A stretch of DNA of 14,806 nucleotides from Candidatus Bathyarchaeota archaeon (GCA_026014905.1 JAOZHK010000137.1:1-14806), one strand, 5' to 3'. Counted from the first letter of the stretch, positions 5,222 through 11,454 are shown. Program-made: numbers and translations. Notes: generated by a model not told the origin, from the sequence alone.

Positions 5222-6303
5222 TTATGAACATTCTAGTAGTCTTGGGTACTCGACCCGAGATTATTAAGATGTCGCCAATCATTCACGAGTTGGCGCGCTC
5301 AGCTTATGATTTTTCCCTTCTTCATACTGGTCAGCACTACTCATATATGATGGACCAAGTCTTCTTCGAGCAGCTGGAGTTACCCGCGACACAATACAAT
5401 CTCGGTATTGGTTCTGGAACTAATGCTGAGCAGACAGGAAAGATGCTTATTGGAATCGAGAAAGTTCTTCTGGGTGAGCAGCCAGATGTGGTTCTTGTTC
5501 AAGGAGACACGAACAGCGCTCTCGCAGGAGCACTGGCTGCAGTGAAACTCGGCATCAAAGTTGGGCACGTTGAGGCGGGTCTAAGGAGCTATGACAGAGC
5601 GATGCATGAGGAGATAAACAGAATCATCATCGATCACTGTTCTGATCTGCTGTTTGCTCCAACACAGAAGTCTAGGCAGATATTGCTGGGTGAGGGGATT
5701 CCAAATGATAAAATATTCGTTACTGGAAACACAATTGTAGATGCAACTTATTTGAACTTGAGACTTTCGAAGAGAAAAGAGAACATTCTCGCAAACCTTG
5801 GTTTAACAAAGCTGGACTATTTCGTGGCCACCATTCATAGACAAGAAAACGTCGACAACGAAGAGAGGTTTAGGGATATCATTAATGGTTTAAAATTAGT
5901 CAAGGAAACGTTTGGTTGTGATATCATCTATCCCATTCACCCAAGGGCTCGAAAGCAAGCAAAGGTGTTCAGTATCAATATGAAAGGCTTACAACTCATC
6001 GATCCTCTGGATTACCTGAGCTTTTTGCAGCTTGAAAGCCATGCGAAACTTGTATTAACCGATTCGGGGGGAGTACAGGAGGAGACGTGTATCCTAAAGA
6101 TTCCTTCTGTAACTCTGAGGGATACCACTGAACGACCAGAAACTTTGGATGTTGGGTCAAACGTCCTTTCTGGAACAAGTCCAAACGAAATCGTGAAGAA
6201 AACAGAACAAATGCTTCGAACAAGACGGGATTGGACTAACCCTTTTGGTAATGGAAGAGCAGGAGAAGCAATTATTGAGGTGTTGACGAGCAGTGTCAGC
6301 TAA
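5218..6303 (+). CDS. wecB: UDP-N-acetylglucosamine 2-epimerase (non-hydrolysing)
   Basis: 361 residues, the normal family length. Seen: GTRPEIIK (10-17), the GQHYS region (38-42), QGDTNS (95-100), HVEAGLRS (117-124), EEINR (131-135), GNTIVDA (170-176), HRQEN (207-211), the PIHPRARK region (239-246) and DSGGVQEE (282-289). These cover the UDP-binding and catalytic acid/base positions of WecB/MnaA enzymes, which interconvert UDP-GlcNAc and UDP-ManNAc. The product feeds ManNAc or ManNAcA into surface glycans, S-layer or archaellin glycans. The ATG overlaps the glycosyltransferase stop, indicating translational coupling; a second ATG two codons later is possible. No deletion or frameshift is evident, unlike its upstream neighbour. 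It ends in AGC-TAA. Confidence 0.93.
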   Translation: MIMNILVVLGTRPEIIKMSPIIHELARSAYDFSLLHTGQHYSYMMDQVFFEQLELPATQYNLGIGSGTNAEQTGKMLIGIEKVLLGEQPDVVLVQGDTNSALAGALAAVKLGIKVGHVEAGLRSYDRAMHEEINRIIIDHCSDLLFAPTQKSRQILLGEGIPNDKIFVTGNTIVDATYLNLRLSKRKENILANLGLTKLDYFVATIHRQENVDNEERFRDIINGLKLVKETFGCDIIYPIHPRARKQAKVFSINMKGLQLIDPLDYLSFLQLESHAKLVLTDSGGVQEETCILKIPSVTLRDTTERPETLDVGSNVLSGTSPNEIVKKTEQMLRTRRDWTNPFGNGRAGEAIIEVLTSSVS

Positions 6304-6358
6304 TAACTCGAAAGCTTATTATTTTTCAAACAGGATATCTATGATCCATATAACGTGA

Positions 6359-6775
6359 ATGAATAAAATGGGCGCTTCAAACGAGTTGTCAAACCATCGC
6401 GAGCAAATATCGGAGTCGCATCAGCGACTCATCGAGTATGTACAGAAGATTACTCAGAATTTTTCGATTTTACAAGATAGGCTAGATAAAATCCAAGAAC
6501 AAGTGGATAAGATACCAACAAAAATTGCGGAAATGTCAGAGGAAATAGATAAACTGTACACAATAATTAATGTAAATAAGGAACGATCACTGAGAACATT
6601 TGAAAAGTACTTGTGTGAACTATGCTCCAATGCTATTGGCCAGCATCAAAAAGACGATGAATTTGAATTCGTGGTCTGTACCATGAATATGAACAGATTT
6701 CCTCTCGATAAGGATTGTCCCGAGTTCAAACTAGAAGATAACATCAAGGAACAACCAGGGAATATAGCTAGCTAA
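6359..6775 (+). CDS. Coiled-coil protein with a Cys-containing C-terminal region
   Basis: 138 residues. Residues about 12-75 form a long amphipathic helix (HQRLIEYVQKITQNFSILQDRLDKI, EQVDKIPTKIAEMSEEIDKLYTIIN). The rest is a small domain with C-E-L-C followed by two more Cys spaced by 17 and 15 residues (VVC, KDC), a possible but unproven metal site. The tail is polar. An ATG at 6368 is an alternative start. A TATA-like CATATAA is at about 6348. The gene follows wecB by 55 bp on the same strand, so it could be read through from that unit. It is not a copy of the duplicated pair, though it shares their helical style and AGC-TAA ending. No function can be assigned. Confidence 0.65.
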   Translation: MNKMGASNELSNHREQISESHQRLIEYVQKITQNFSILQDRLDKIQEQVDKIPTKIAEMSEEIDKLYTIINVNKERSLRTFEKYLCELCSNAIGQHQKDDEFEFVVCTMNMNRFPLDKDCPEFKLEDNIKEQPGNIAS

Positions 6776-6959
6776 CACAAAATCCGCATTTAAACGCCCA
6801 CACGCTTACATGCGAACTTTTGGTTATTCTTCGCCGCTAACTAATAACGCGTAATCATTGATACTGCAAAGTCTTCATGCGATAGTATACATACTACTTA
6901 AAAGCAGCACTATCACGCGAGCCTAGTTTGAAGTTACTAATGCAACAATCCGTGCAGAT

Positions 6960-6971
6960 ATCGCGCGCGAT
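6960..6971. repeat. Perfect 12-bp palindrome ATCGCGCGCGAT
   Basis: A self-complementary 12-mer whose core is eight alternating C/G bases, in non-coding DNA. Candidate protein-binding or recombination site in the same class as the other GC tracts. Confidence 0.6.
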
Positions 6972-7000
6972 CATCGCAGTAGCTAGTTAGAATAGTATTG

Positions 7001-7075
7001 ATGATCAATCACTCAAACAATTGCATGAAAAAGGCTGAAAACGAAATCCACCTTCTTAAGAACACGTTGAAATAG
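7001..7075 (+). CDS. Possible 24-residue peptide, low confidence
   Basis: An ATG frame reading MINHSNNCMKKAENEIHLLK and a few more residues to TAG. The second half is helical with heptad-like spacing, like the coiled-coil neighbours. It may be a remnant of a longer coiled-coil gene or chance. No good ribosome site is seen; an internal ATG at 7025 is possible. Confidence 0.15.
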   Translation: MINHSNNCMKKAENEIHLLKNTLK

Positions 7076-7211
7076 TGAGTTATTTTACCGACAATCAAAA
7101 AGAATTATCATCCGTAGCGAAACCAGATCTTTATCTGCTTAATAACTCGTAAATAAACTGAAAAAAAGTTGTATTATATGGAAATCTAGGTCTGTCAAGT
7201 GAAGAAGTTAT

Positions 7212-7517
7212 CTAGCTCTTCTTTCGAGGAGGGGTTTTGATACCTGTTTCTTCTTCTAATTGGAATGACGGAAAATCCATTGTCACTTTGACAAGTTCTT
7301 TCATGCTTTCTACCAGTGTATGGATCGTGTCTTCGAACTCTTCTCTGTCCGCATTGGCGGTTTCTTTAATAGTGATGAGGTCCTCTGAGATAGCGCTAAT
7401 TTTTGCTTCGATTTTGCTCAACCGGTTGTAGGTAAAGGCCATCTGTTCACCTATGTTTCCATAATACTCGTGGATTCGGTTCCGGAACTCCGATATTTCA
7501 TTTCGTTTTTGAACCAT
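7212..7517 (-). CDS. Small coiled-coil protein, copy B of the duplicated pair
   Basis: About 101 residues from the ATG at 7517; a GTG at 7544 would add nine residues. The central helix (YNRLSKIEAKISAI, IKETANADREEFEDTIHTLVESMKEL) matches copy A except two residues (G to E and T to I). The preceding segment (EISEFRNRIHEYYGNIGEQMAF) differs from copy A at nine positions. After MKELV the C-terminus is unrelated to copy A: VTMDFPSFQLEEETG and a basic end (TPPRKKS). The pair thus shares promoter, leader and helix but carries different tails. No enzyme motif or membrane segment is present; the helix probably self-assembles. It ends in AGC-TAG. Confidence 0.7.
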   Translation of the reverse strand: MVQKRNEISEFRNRIHEYYGNIGEQMAFTYNRLSKIEAKISAISEDLITIKETANADREEFEDTIHTLVESMKELVKVTMDFPSFQLEEETGIKTPPRKKS

Positions 7518-7603
7518 TTTCATCAACCTTAATATCTGTATCACTTACACGTGACTAAGAAAAGAGTTATGAATGACAGCTATAGATTTCGGATTGATCT
7601 AAC
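7294..7603 (-). repeat. 310-bp duplicated segment, copy B
   Basis: Partner of 2733-3042 with no gaps. The outer boundary at 7603 abuts the alternating tract ACGCGCGC, which begins at 7604. Confidence 0.9.
7577..7592 (-). promoter_or_regulatory. BRE/TATA-like promoter of coiled-coil copy B
   Basis: The same CCGAAA plus TCTATAGC as at 3016-3031, inside the identical 102 bp upstream of both copies. The two genes should share regulation. Confidence 0.4.
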
Positions 7604-7611
7604 ACGCGCGC
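7604..7611. repeat. ACGCGCGC tract at the duplication boundary
   Basis: Eight alternating bases directly after the last base shared with copy A. The corresponding position in copy A (3043) has no GC tract. Confidence 0.65.
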
Positions 7612-7697
7612 TGACTGAGCTTTATAATCAAAAGCGCGATAAACATCTTTCAGCCGGGTAGGACGTTCGCGCCTAGTATTACTACTTCATAATTGAA

Positions 7698-7738
7698 ATA
7701 AAATATGATAAAATATCTTTGATATACATACACGCGCA
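7698..7738 (+). promoter_or_regulatory. AT-rich promoter region of the basic protein gene, with a 17-nt alternating tract
   Basis: Several TATA-like words (AAATATGATAAAATATC, about 7701-7717) are followed by an unbroken purine-pyrimidine alternation of 17 nt (ATATACATACACGCGCA, 7722-7738). That tract would lie over the likely start site for the gene beginning at 7783. Confidence 0.35.
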
Positions 7739-7782
7739 AACACTATCAAAACCATTTCTCTGAATAGCGAAGTGAGTGTGAA

Positions 7783-8220
7783 ATGAGTAAATTAGACGCT
7801 GATAAACCACGCACTCATAGAGATCCAAGTAACAAAAAATCAAAGTCTCATCTGATAGTAAAGATCAAGCCTCGTGTGCGTGTAAAGACGATATCTCATT
7901 TGCGAGTAAAGAAGACGCCATCCCGTATACGCGTGAAGGCGACGTCAAGTCCTGAGAAGGATAAGAAGCAAAGACGTACTTTGCAAGAATTCTCTTCGAA
8001 TTCATCACAAGAATTGACTAACGAATCATCATTAACTGACGACGATGTCTCTACAGAGGAAAACACACTCGAAAAAGAGAATATCTCTGAAATCCTCGAA
8101 TTATTAGAACGTGCGCGATCGAGAAGTCGAAATCACGTCGAAAACGATGTTATCCTTGAGCAGACCTCGAAACTAAACGACTTAAAGACTAAACGGCGAA
8201 GACCCGATAATTATTATTAA
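7783..8220 (+). CDS. Basic, low-complexity protein with VRVK repeats
   Basis: 145 residues, very rich in Lys, Arg and Ser. Residues about 25-60 hold three loose repeats of a beta-prone basic unit: IKPRVRVKTI, HLRVKKT, RIRVKATS. A Ser/Thr/acidic middle follows (SSNSSQEL, LTDDDVSTEE), then a helix with mixed charge (ISEILELLERARSRSR) and a basic tail ending RRRPDNYY. It is probably intrinsically disordered, with nucleic-acid or polyanion binding likely for the first half. No known domain is recognised. The ATG is weakly preceded by AGTGAG about nine bases upstream. The CDS contains alternating stretches such as CGTGTGCGTGTA and CGTATACGCGTG, so the VRV repeats and the DNA-level pattern coincide. 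The YY tail recalls the protein at 12444. Confidence 0.6.
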   Translation: MSKLDADKPRTHRDPSNKKSKSHLIVKIKPRVRVKTISHLRVKKTPSRIRVKATSSPEKDKKQRRTLQEFSSNSSQELTNESSLTDDDVSTEENTLEKENISEILELLERARSRSRNHVENDVILEQTSKLNDLKTKRRRPDNYY

Positions 8221-8225
8221 CAAGT

Positions 8226-8234
8226 ACGCGCGCG
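8226..8234. repeat. ACGCGCGCG tract after the basic protein gene
   Basis: Nine alternating bases starting six bases past the stop codon at 8220. The position close behind a gene end resembles the tract at 2355. Confidence 0.6.
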
Positions 8235-8313
8235 ATGATCTAGATAAAATAATGTTGAGTTCAACTAAGTAATCTAATTGAATCGGACTAGGTTAGTTTG
8301 TTATCAACTATTG

Positions 8314-8327
8314 ACACGCACGCGCGT
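8314..8327. repeat. ACACGCACGCGCGT tract
   Basis: Fourteen alternating bases in the 223-bp gap between the basic protein and the next helical gene. A CGCACGTGC palindrome follows at about 8350. Confidence 0.6.
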
Positions 8328-8443
8328 TAAATGGAACTACTTGAGTTATTCGCACGTGCTAGTTTTGTACCATTTTTGCTTCTATATTCTACATAAGGAT
8401 AGGGTCTTCAATTTTCTATTATACTTGTGCTCAAGAGAATAGG

Positions 8444-8818
8444 TTGGATCGTGAATCTCATGAATATGCAACACACAGGGCTGGTAATACAATAACGAAT
8501 TTATCAGATAATTCATTACAAGAGAAAAAGAAATTACAGCAGAATAGTAAGCTACTCGAGTATCAAAGAGAAATTATTCAGGAATCTCTCGATTTTGTTT
8601 TACATCGTAACGGTGAATCATGGAAGATCTCTGATGTTAAATATATGAAACTTCTAAACTATTATATTGATCAGAGGGCTAAGATCAATCATCAACTTCG
8701 TATATGCGAAAAAAATTATATGCTGCTTGAAATCCAAAAACTCTGTTCATCGATGCAACAGGCTAAGAAAAATATTTTACGCGTGCGCGTATTGCTCGTG
8801 CGGGCTCTAGCTAGCTAG
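8444..8818 (+). CDS. Helical/coiled-coil protein with a repeat-encoded C-terminus
   Basis: 124 residues from TTG at 8444. A TATA-like CTATTATA lies about 24 bp upstream, so the transcript may be nearly leaderless. The body is helical: LQEKKKLQQNSKLLEYQREI, a central SLDFVLHRNGESWKISDVKY, then YYIDQRAKINHQLRICEKNY and IQKLCSSMQQAKKNIL. The last residues RVRVLLVRALAS are encoded by an alternating tract (8779-8792) and an AGCT repeat (about 8807-8817), and read like added rather than evolved sequence. No recognised family or membrane segment. It ends in AGC-TAG. The start codon is uncertain; no strong ribosome site is visible. Confidence 0.5.
   Translation: MDRESHEYATHRAGNTITNLSDNSLQEKKKLQQNSKLLEYQREIIQESLDFVLHRNGESWKISDVKYMKLLNYYIDQRAKINHQLRICEKNYMLLEIQKLCSSMQQAKKNILRVRVLLVRALAS
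8779..8792. repeat. ACGCGTGCGCGTAT tract inside the helical gene
   Basis: Fourteen alternating bases encoding the R-V-R-V part of the C-terminus; AGCT repeats and the stop codon follow within 26 bp. Confidence 0.55.
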
Positions 8819-8916
8819 TGAGATCATATCATGGCGATGAGTTAGATCCTGCGTGATGATCATTTGCAGGCGTGAGCTAACCAGCTACTCGTGTTAACCT
8901 GTCATATCCTTACGCA

Positions 8917-8949
8917 ACGCGCGCGCAATCACTACACACGCACACGTGA
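8917..8949. repeat. Two neighbouring alternating tracts (ACGCGCGCGCA and TACACACGCACACGTG)
   Basis: An 11-nt GC-type alternation at 8917-8927 and a 16-nt CA/CG-type alternation at 8934-8949, six bases apart. This is the densest patch of this sequence type in the window. Confidence 0.6.
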
Positions 8950-9040
8950 CCTATAGTGTTTGGGAAAACTTTAAAATATATAACATAGGTTATAAATCAC
9001 CTAACCGTTAATCAATATAACATCGAAACACCGAAGGAAT

Positions 9041-9055
9041 CGCGCGCGGCGCGCC
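9041..9055. repeat. Compound tract CGCGCGCGGCGCGCC
   Basis: Fifteen consecutive G/C bases made of an alternating octamer joined to a GGCGCGCC palindrome, in otherwise AT-rich DNA. It is the longest all-G/C run I noticed here. Confidence 0.65.
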
Positions 9056-9278
9056 AGCACTTATGCACAGCAAAATTGTGCTTCAAACTATTGATGACTT
9101 AGCATCGTGAAACATTCCGACCAACTCGTTAACTCGGCTACCTTTTTTTATTGATTGAGTGTATTTGGATTTATCTAGAGCTTTTTTCTAAATTTCCAAT
9201 CTATATTGAGAATTCATAAGCTTTAGACCGTGTTAGATGCATTGTCTTATTGTGAATCCATCCTGCTCTATTCACATG

Positions 9279-9321
9279 GGATCCTGGTTTTGAAACCTTT
9301 TTCCAGGATCCTTAATTTTTT
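9279..9321 (+). terminator. Strong intrinsic-type terminator hairpin
   Basis: GGATCCTGG (9279-9287) pairs perfectly with CCAGGATCC (9303-9311) over 9 bp, around a 15-nt T-rich loop. TTAATTTTTT follows. Orientation by the downstream T-run is plus. The nearest plus-strand gene ends 460 bp earlier, so it may end a non-coding transcript or a long 3' extension. It also shields the region from the minus-strand oxidoreductase that ends at 9503. Confidence 0.6.
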
Positions 9322-9502
9322 CTAACATATAGAAATGTTGCTGTATTATCGACTTACTTATATTAAACAATTACAGCAGATAAACCCGATCTCACAACTA
9401 AAGTAAGGATGCGGGTAACACGCGTCTGCTCAATGGACTATAGCTTGTCTCTAACTGTCCTTTTTTCGATAAATAAAATCTTGAAGCGGGTACTCTGTGA
9501 TT

Positions 9503-11035
9503 TTAGTTTGCTGACAAAGTCCAACATCGAAGACAGCGCCGTGCTTCTGTTATCGCCATATCCTCCGTGTATCCCAGCTCAACTTCTTCAAAGTTATTCA
9601 GTCGCGAAGCAAGGGAGCGTTTAGGCATTAGTTGCCGTATATTTTTCTCTGTGTCCACCACTTCTTGACTTGTTACTGTTGCAATGGTTTTAGGTGGATC
9701 TGGAACCTTTTCAAGATCGTGCCCTGTTACATATCGCTCCATCATGATTGCAGCCAGCTTTCCCGCCGCCATTGCTTCAACTACTGTAGCGGGACCGGTA
9801 ACTGCATCACCTCCGGCAAAGATGCCGGGCTTATTCGTTTCCAACGTTTTATGGTTAACCTCGAAGGTGTTCCAACGGGTGAGGATAAAGCCATGATTCT
9901 CGGGGAGAAAACTGAGATCAGGGCTTTGACTAATTGCGGGAATAATAGTATCGGCATCAACAACGAATTCAGTCCCCTCAATGGGGACTGGGCGACGGCG
10001 TCCACTCGCATCGGGTTCACCTAATCGATTTCGAATACATTCCATACCGATAACGCGTCTATCTGACCCTAAGATGCGAACTGGAGAAGCTAGATAATGG
10101 ATTTCTACTCCCTCTTCCTCGGCTTCTTCAATCTCGGCTAGATTGGCAGGCATCTCCCGCCGTGAGCGCCGATAAACAATTGTGACGTTTTTACACCCCA
10201 ATCGAAGTGCTGTTCGTGCAGAGTCGATCGCCGCATTGCCACCACCAATGATGCAGACATCATCACCAGGTTTTCGATAATCGCCAAAGTTCACTCGTTC
10301 AAGAAAAGTTAAGCTGTCAATAAATCCTGTGAAGTCATCCTCGCCGGGGATGCGAAGTTTCCGACCCTGATATGCCCCAACTGCGATGAAGGTCGCAGCG
10401 TAACCTTGATCTTGAAGCGCTTTAAACGACAGGTCTTTCCCTACCGTAATGCCCGTGCGAAGTTCGACTCCTAATGCTTTAATCCAGTTAATCTCGTGTT
10501 CAATGATGTCTCGGGGAAGTCGAAAGGGTGGGATGCCCCGGACAAGCATTCCGCCTGGGACTGATAAAGCTTCGAAGATGGTGACACCGAATCCATGTAA
10601 TGCAAGGTGATAGGCAGCGGTTAGCCCCGCTGGACCCGATCCCACAATCGCGATGGTTTCATCTCGAGTTCGAGGAATTGGTTTCGGCATCGTGGGGTCC
10701 GTTTGGAGTTCATGATCTGCAATAAATCGTTTCAGATATGCTATAGCAATGGGTTCGTCAACACGACGACGTTCGCAGTTGCTTTCGCAGGGGTGATGAC
10801 ATACCCGTCCCGTGACCCCAGGTAAGGGATTCTCACGGCGAACAAGGTTTAAAGCCGCAGAAAATTTTTTCTGGGCGATCAGGGCAACGTATCCATGTCC
10901 ACGAACAGATAAGGGGCAGGTATACCAACAAGCAGGGACTCCACGTGACACCAATGCTCTTGACCTTCCTTCGGGAGTAGGTGATCCTAAAGTGATACTG
11001 CTGATACTCTTTTCCTTAATAAGATTAGTGGACAC
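9503..11035 (-). CDS. GltD-like NAD(P)H-dependent FAD/Fe-S oxidoreductase (glutamate synthase small-subunit family)
   Basis: 510 residues from GTG at 11035. The N-terminal Fe-S domain has Cys36, Cys40 (CWYTCP) and Cys79, Cys83, Cys87 (GRVCHHPCESNC). The FAD Rossmann motif GSGPAG is at 132-137, the GGMLVRGIPPFRLP turn at 161-174, and the second (NAD(P)H) Rossmann motif GGGNAAID at 264-271. A late GIFAGGDAVTGPATVVEAMAAG (FAD-binding end) is followed by a C-terminal RRCLRCW pair near 500-505. This is the electron-input subunit family shared by GltD, PreT and NfnL-like proteins, which pass electrons from NAD(P)H through FAD and 4Fe-4S clusters to a partner. No large glutamate synthase or other partner is in the window, so the acceptor is unknown. 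It diverges from the NIPSNAP gene. Base composition is more GC-rich than in the accessory block. Confidence 0.9.
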   Translation of the reverse strand: MSTNLIKEKSISSITLGSPTPEGRSRALVSRGVPACWYTCPLSVRGHGYVALIAQKKFSAALNLVRRENPLPGVTGRVCHHPCESNCERRRVDEPIAIAYLKRFIADHELQTDPTMPKPIPRTRDETIAIVGSGPAGLTAAYHLALHGFGVTIFEALSVPGGMLVRGIPPFRLPRDIIEHEINWIKALGVELRTGITVGKDLSFKALQDQGYAATFIAVGAYQGRKLRIPGEDDFTGFIDSLTFLERVNFGDYRKPGDDVCIIGGGNAAIDSARTALRLGCKNVTIVYRRSRREMPANLAEIEEAEEEGVEIHYLASPVRILGSDRRVIGMECIRNRLGEPDASGRRRPVPIEGTEFVVDADTIIPAISQSPDLSFLPENHGFILTRWNTFEVNHKTLETNKPGIFAGGDAVTGPATVVEAMAAGKLAAIMMERYVTGHDLEKVPDPPKTIATVTSQEVVDTEKNIRQLMPKRSLASRLNNFEEVELGYTEDMAITEARRCLRCWTLSAN

Positions 11036-11065
11036 AAATTGATATCGACATGAAAAATCAGAACA

Positions 11066-11100
11066 TAGGTATTTATAAGGAGTCGACAGCTAGCTAGCTT
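11066..11100. promoter_or_regulatory. Shared intergenic promoter with a symmetric TATA and AGCT repeat
   Basis: The only clear TATA-like word between the divergent genes is TATTTATAA (about 11070-11078), which also reads TTATAAATA on the minus strand. It is about 37 bp from the GTG at 11035 and 41 bp from the ATG at 11116. Between it and the plus-strand gene lies AGCTAGCTAGCT (11088-11099), over the likely plus-strand start site. Dual use of one TATA element is a hypothesis. Confidence 0.4.
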
Positions 11101-11115
11101 ACAAAGGTGCTATCA

Positions 11116-11439
11116 ATGATCTATGAGTGGCGCATGTATGAAGTTGTACCCGGAAAAATGGGTGCCTTAAACGCCCGTTTTGCTAATCTGACACTTGACT
11201 TGTTTGCCAAGCACGACATCCAAGTTGTTGGTTTTTGGCAAGCGGTCATTGGAACCAGCAATGTCTTATATTACATGCTTGCATTTCGTGACCTTGCTCA
11301 TCGGGAGCAGGCTTGGCAAGCATTTGCGAGTGACTCAGCCTGGATTGCGGGTCGCGCAGAAACAGAAAAAGACGGTCCCCTTGTTGCGAAAGTCACTAGC
11401 ATGATCTTTCGACCAACCCCCTATTCTCCCCTGCAATAG
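11116..11439 (+). CDS. NIPSNAP-family protein
   Basis: 107 residues. The ATG at 11116 is preferred because AAAGGTG lies six bases before it; a GTG at 11107 is part of that ribosome site. The sequence starts IYEWRMYEVVPGKMGALNARF, with later VVGFWQAVIGTSNVLYYMLAF and the A-F-x-S-D-x-A-W-I segment, typical of the NIPSNAP ferredoxin-like dimeric alpha/beta-barrel fold. Members are small and often found near catabolic or stress genes; no catalytic residue is agreed for the family. It is alone on its strand with its own promoter and terminator. Divergence from the GltD-like gene suggests joint control only. Confidence 0.85.
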   Translation: MIYEWRMYEVVPGKMGALNARFANLTLDLFAKHDIQVVGFWQAVIGTSNVLYYMLAFRDLAHREQAWQAFASDSAWIAGRAETEKDGPLVAKVTSMIFRPTPYSPLQ

Positions 11440-11446
11440 CGTGCAA

Positions 11447-11454
11447 GCGCGCGT
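11447..11454. repeat. GCGCGCGT tract, the only clear one right of 9060
   Basis: Eight alternating bases eight bases past the NIPSNAP stop. Placement just after a gene end matches 782, 2355 and 8226. Confidence 0.5.

Larger units (their letters stand above)
6776..7211. other. Non-coding stretch between coiled-coil genes
   Basis: About 435 bp. It holds an inverted GATAGT...ACTATC pair (about 6883-6915), a perfect 12-bp palindrome ATCGCGCGCGAT (6960-6971), AGCTAG repeats at about 6981, and a 24-codon frame at 7001-7075. Near the right end, an A-run at 7162-7168 (Ts on the minus strand) could help end the minus-strand gene that stops at 7212; no clear hairpin accompanies it. Confidence 0.55.
8819..9278. 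other. Long non-coding stretch, possible transcript of about 300 nt
   Basis: No coding frame is supported between 8818 and the minus-strand gene ending at 9503. Contents: alternating tracts at 8917-8927 and 8934-8949, a TATA-like TTAAAATATATA with an upstream GAAAAC at about 8964-8982, the compound GC tract at 9041-9055, a GCACA/TGTGC hairpin (9065-9081), and a strong terminator-like hairpin just beyond at 9279. A start near 9005 and an end near 9321 would give a non-coding RNA, but this is inference. Confidence 0.35.

Noticed and set aside
2733..7603. Insertion sequence flanked by the 310-bp repeats
   Set aside because: The repeats are direct and 4.5 kb apart, but no transposase, integrase or terminal inverted repeats were found between them; a composite transposon is not supported.
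782..9055. CRISPR array or integron-type attC array made of the GC tracts
   Set aside because: The tracts are short, vary in sequence and spacing, and have no constant repeat/spacer unit or nearby cas or integrase gene.
9632..10024. 130-codon plus-strand frame inside the oxidoreductase gene
   Set aside because: It is antisense to conserved FAD/Fe-S oxidoreductase sequence and its product is low-complexity with no domain.
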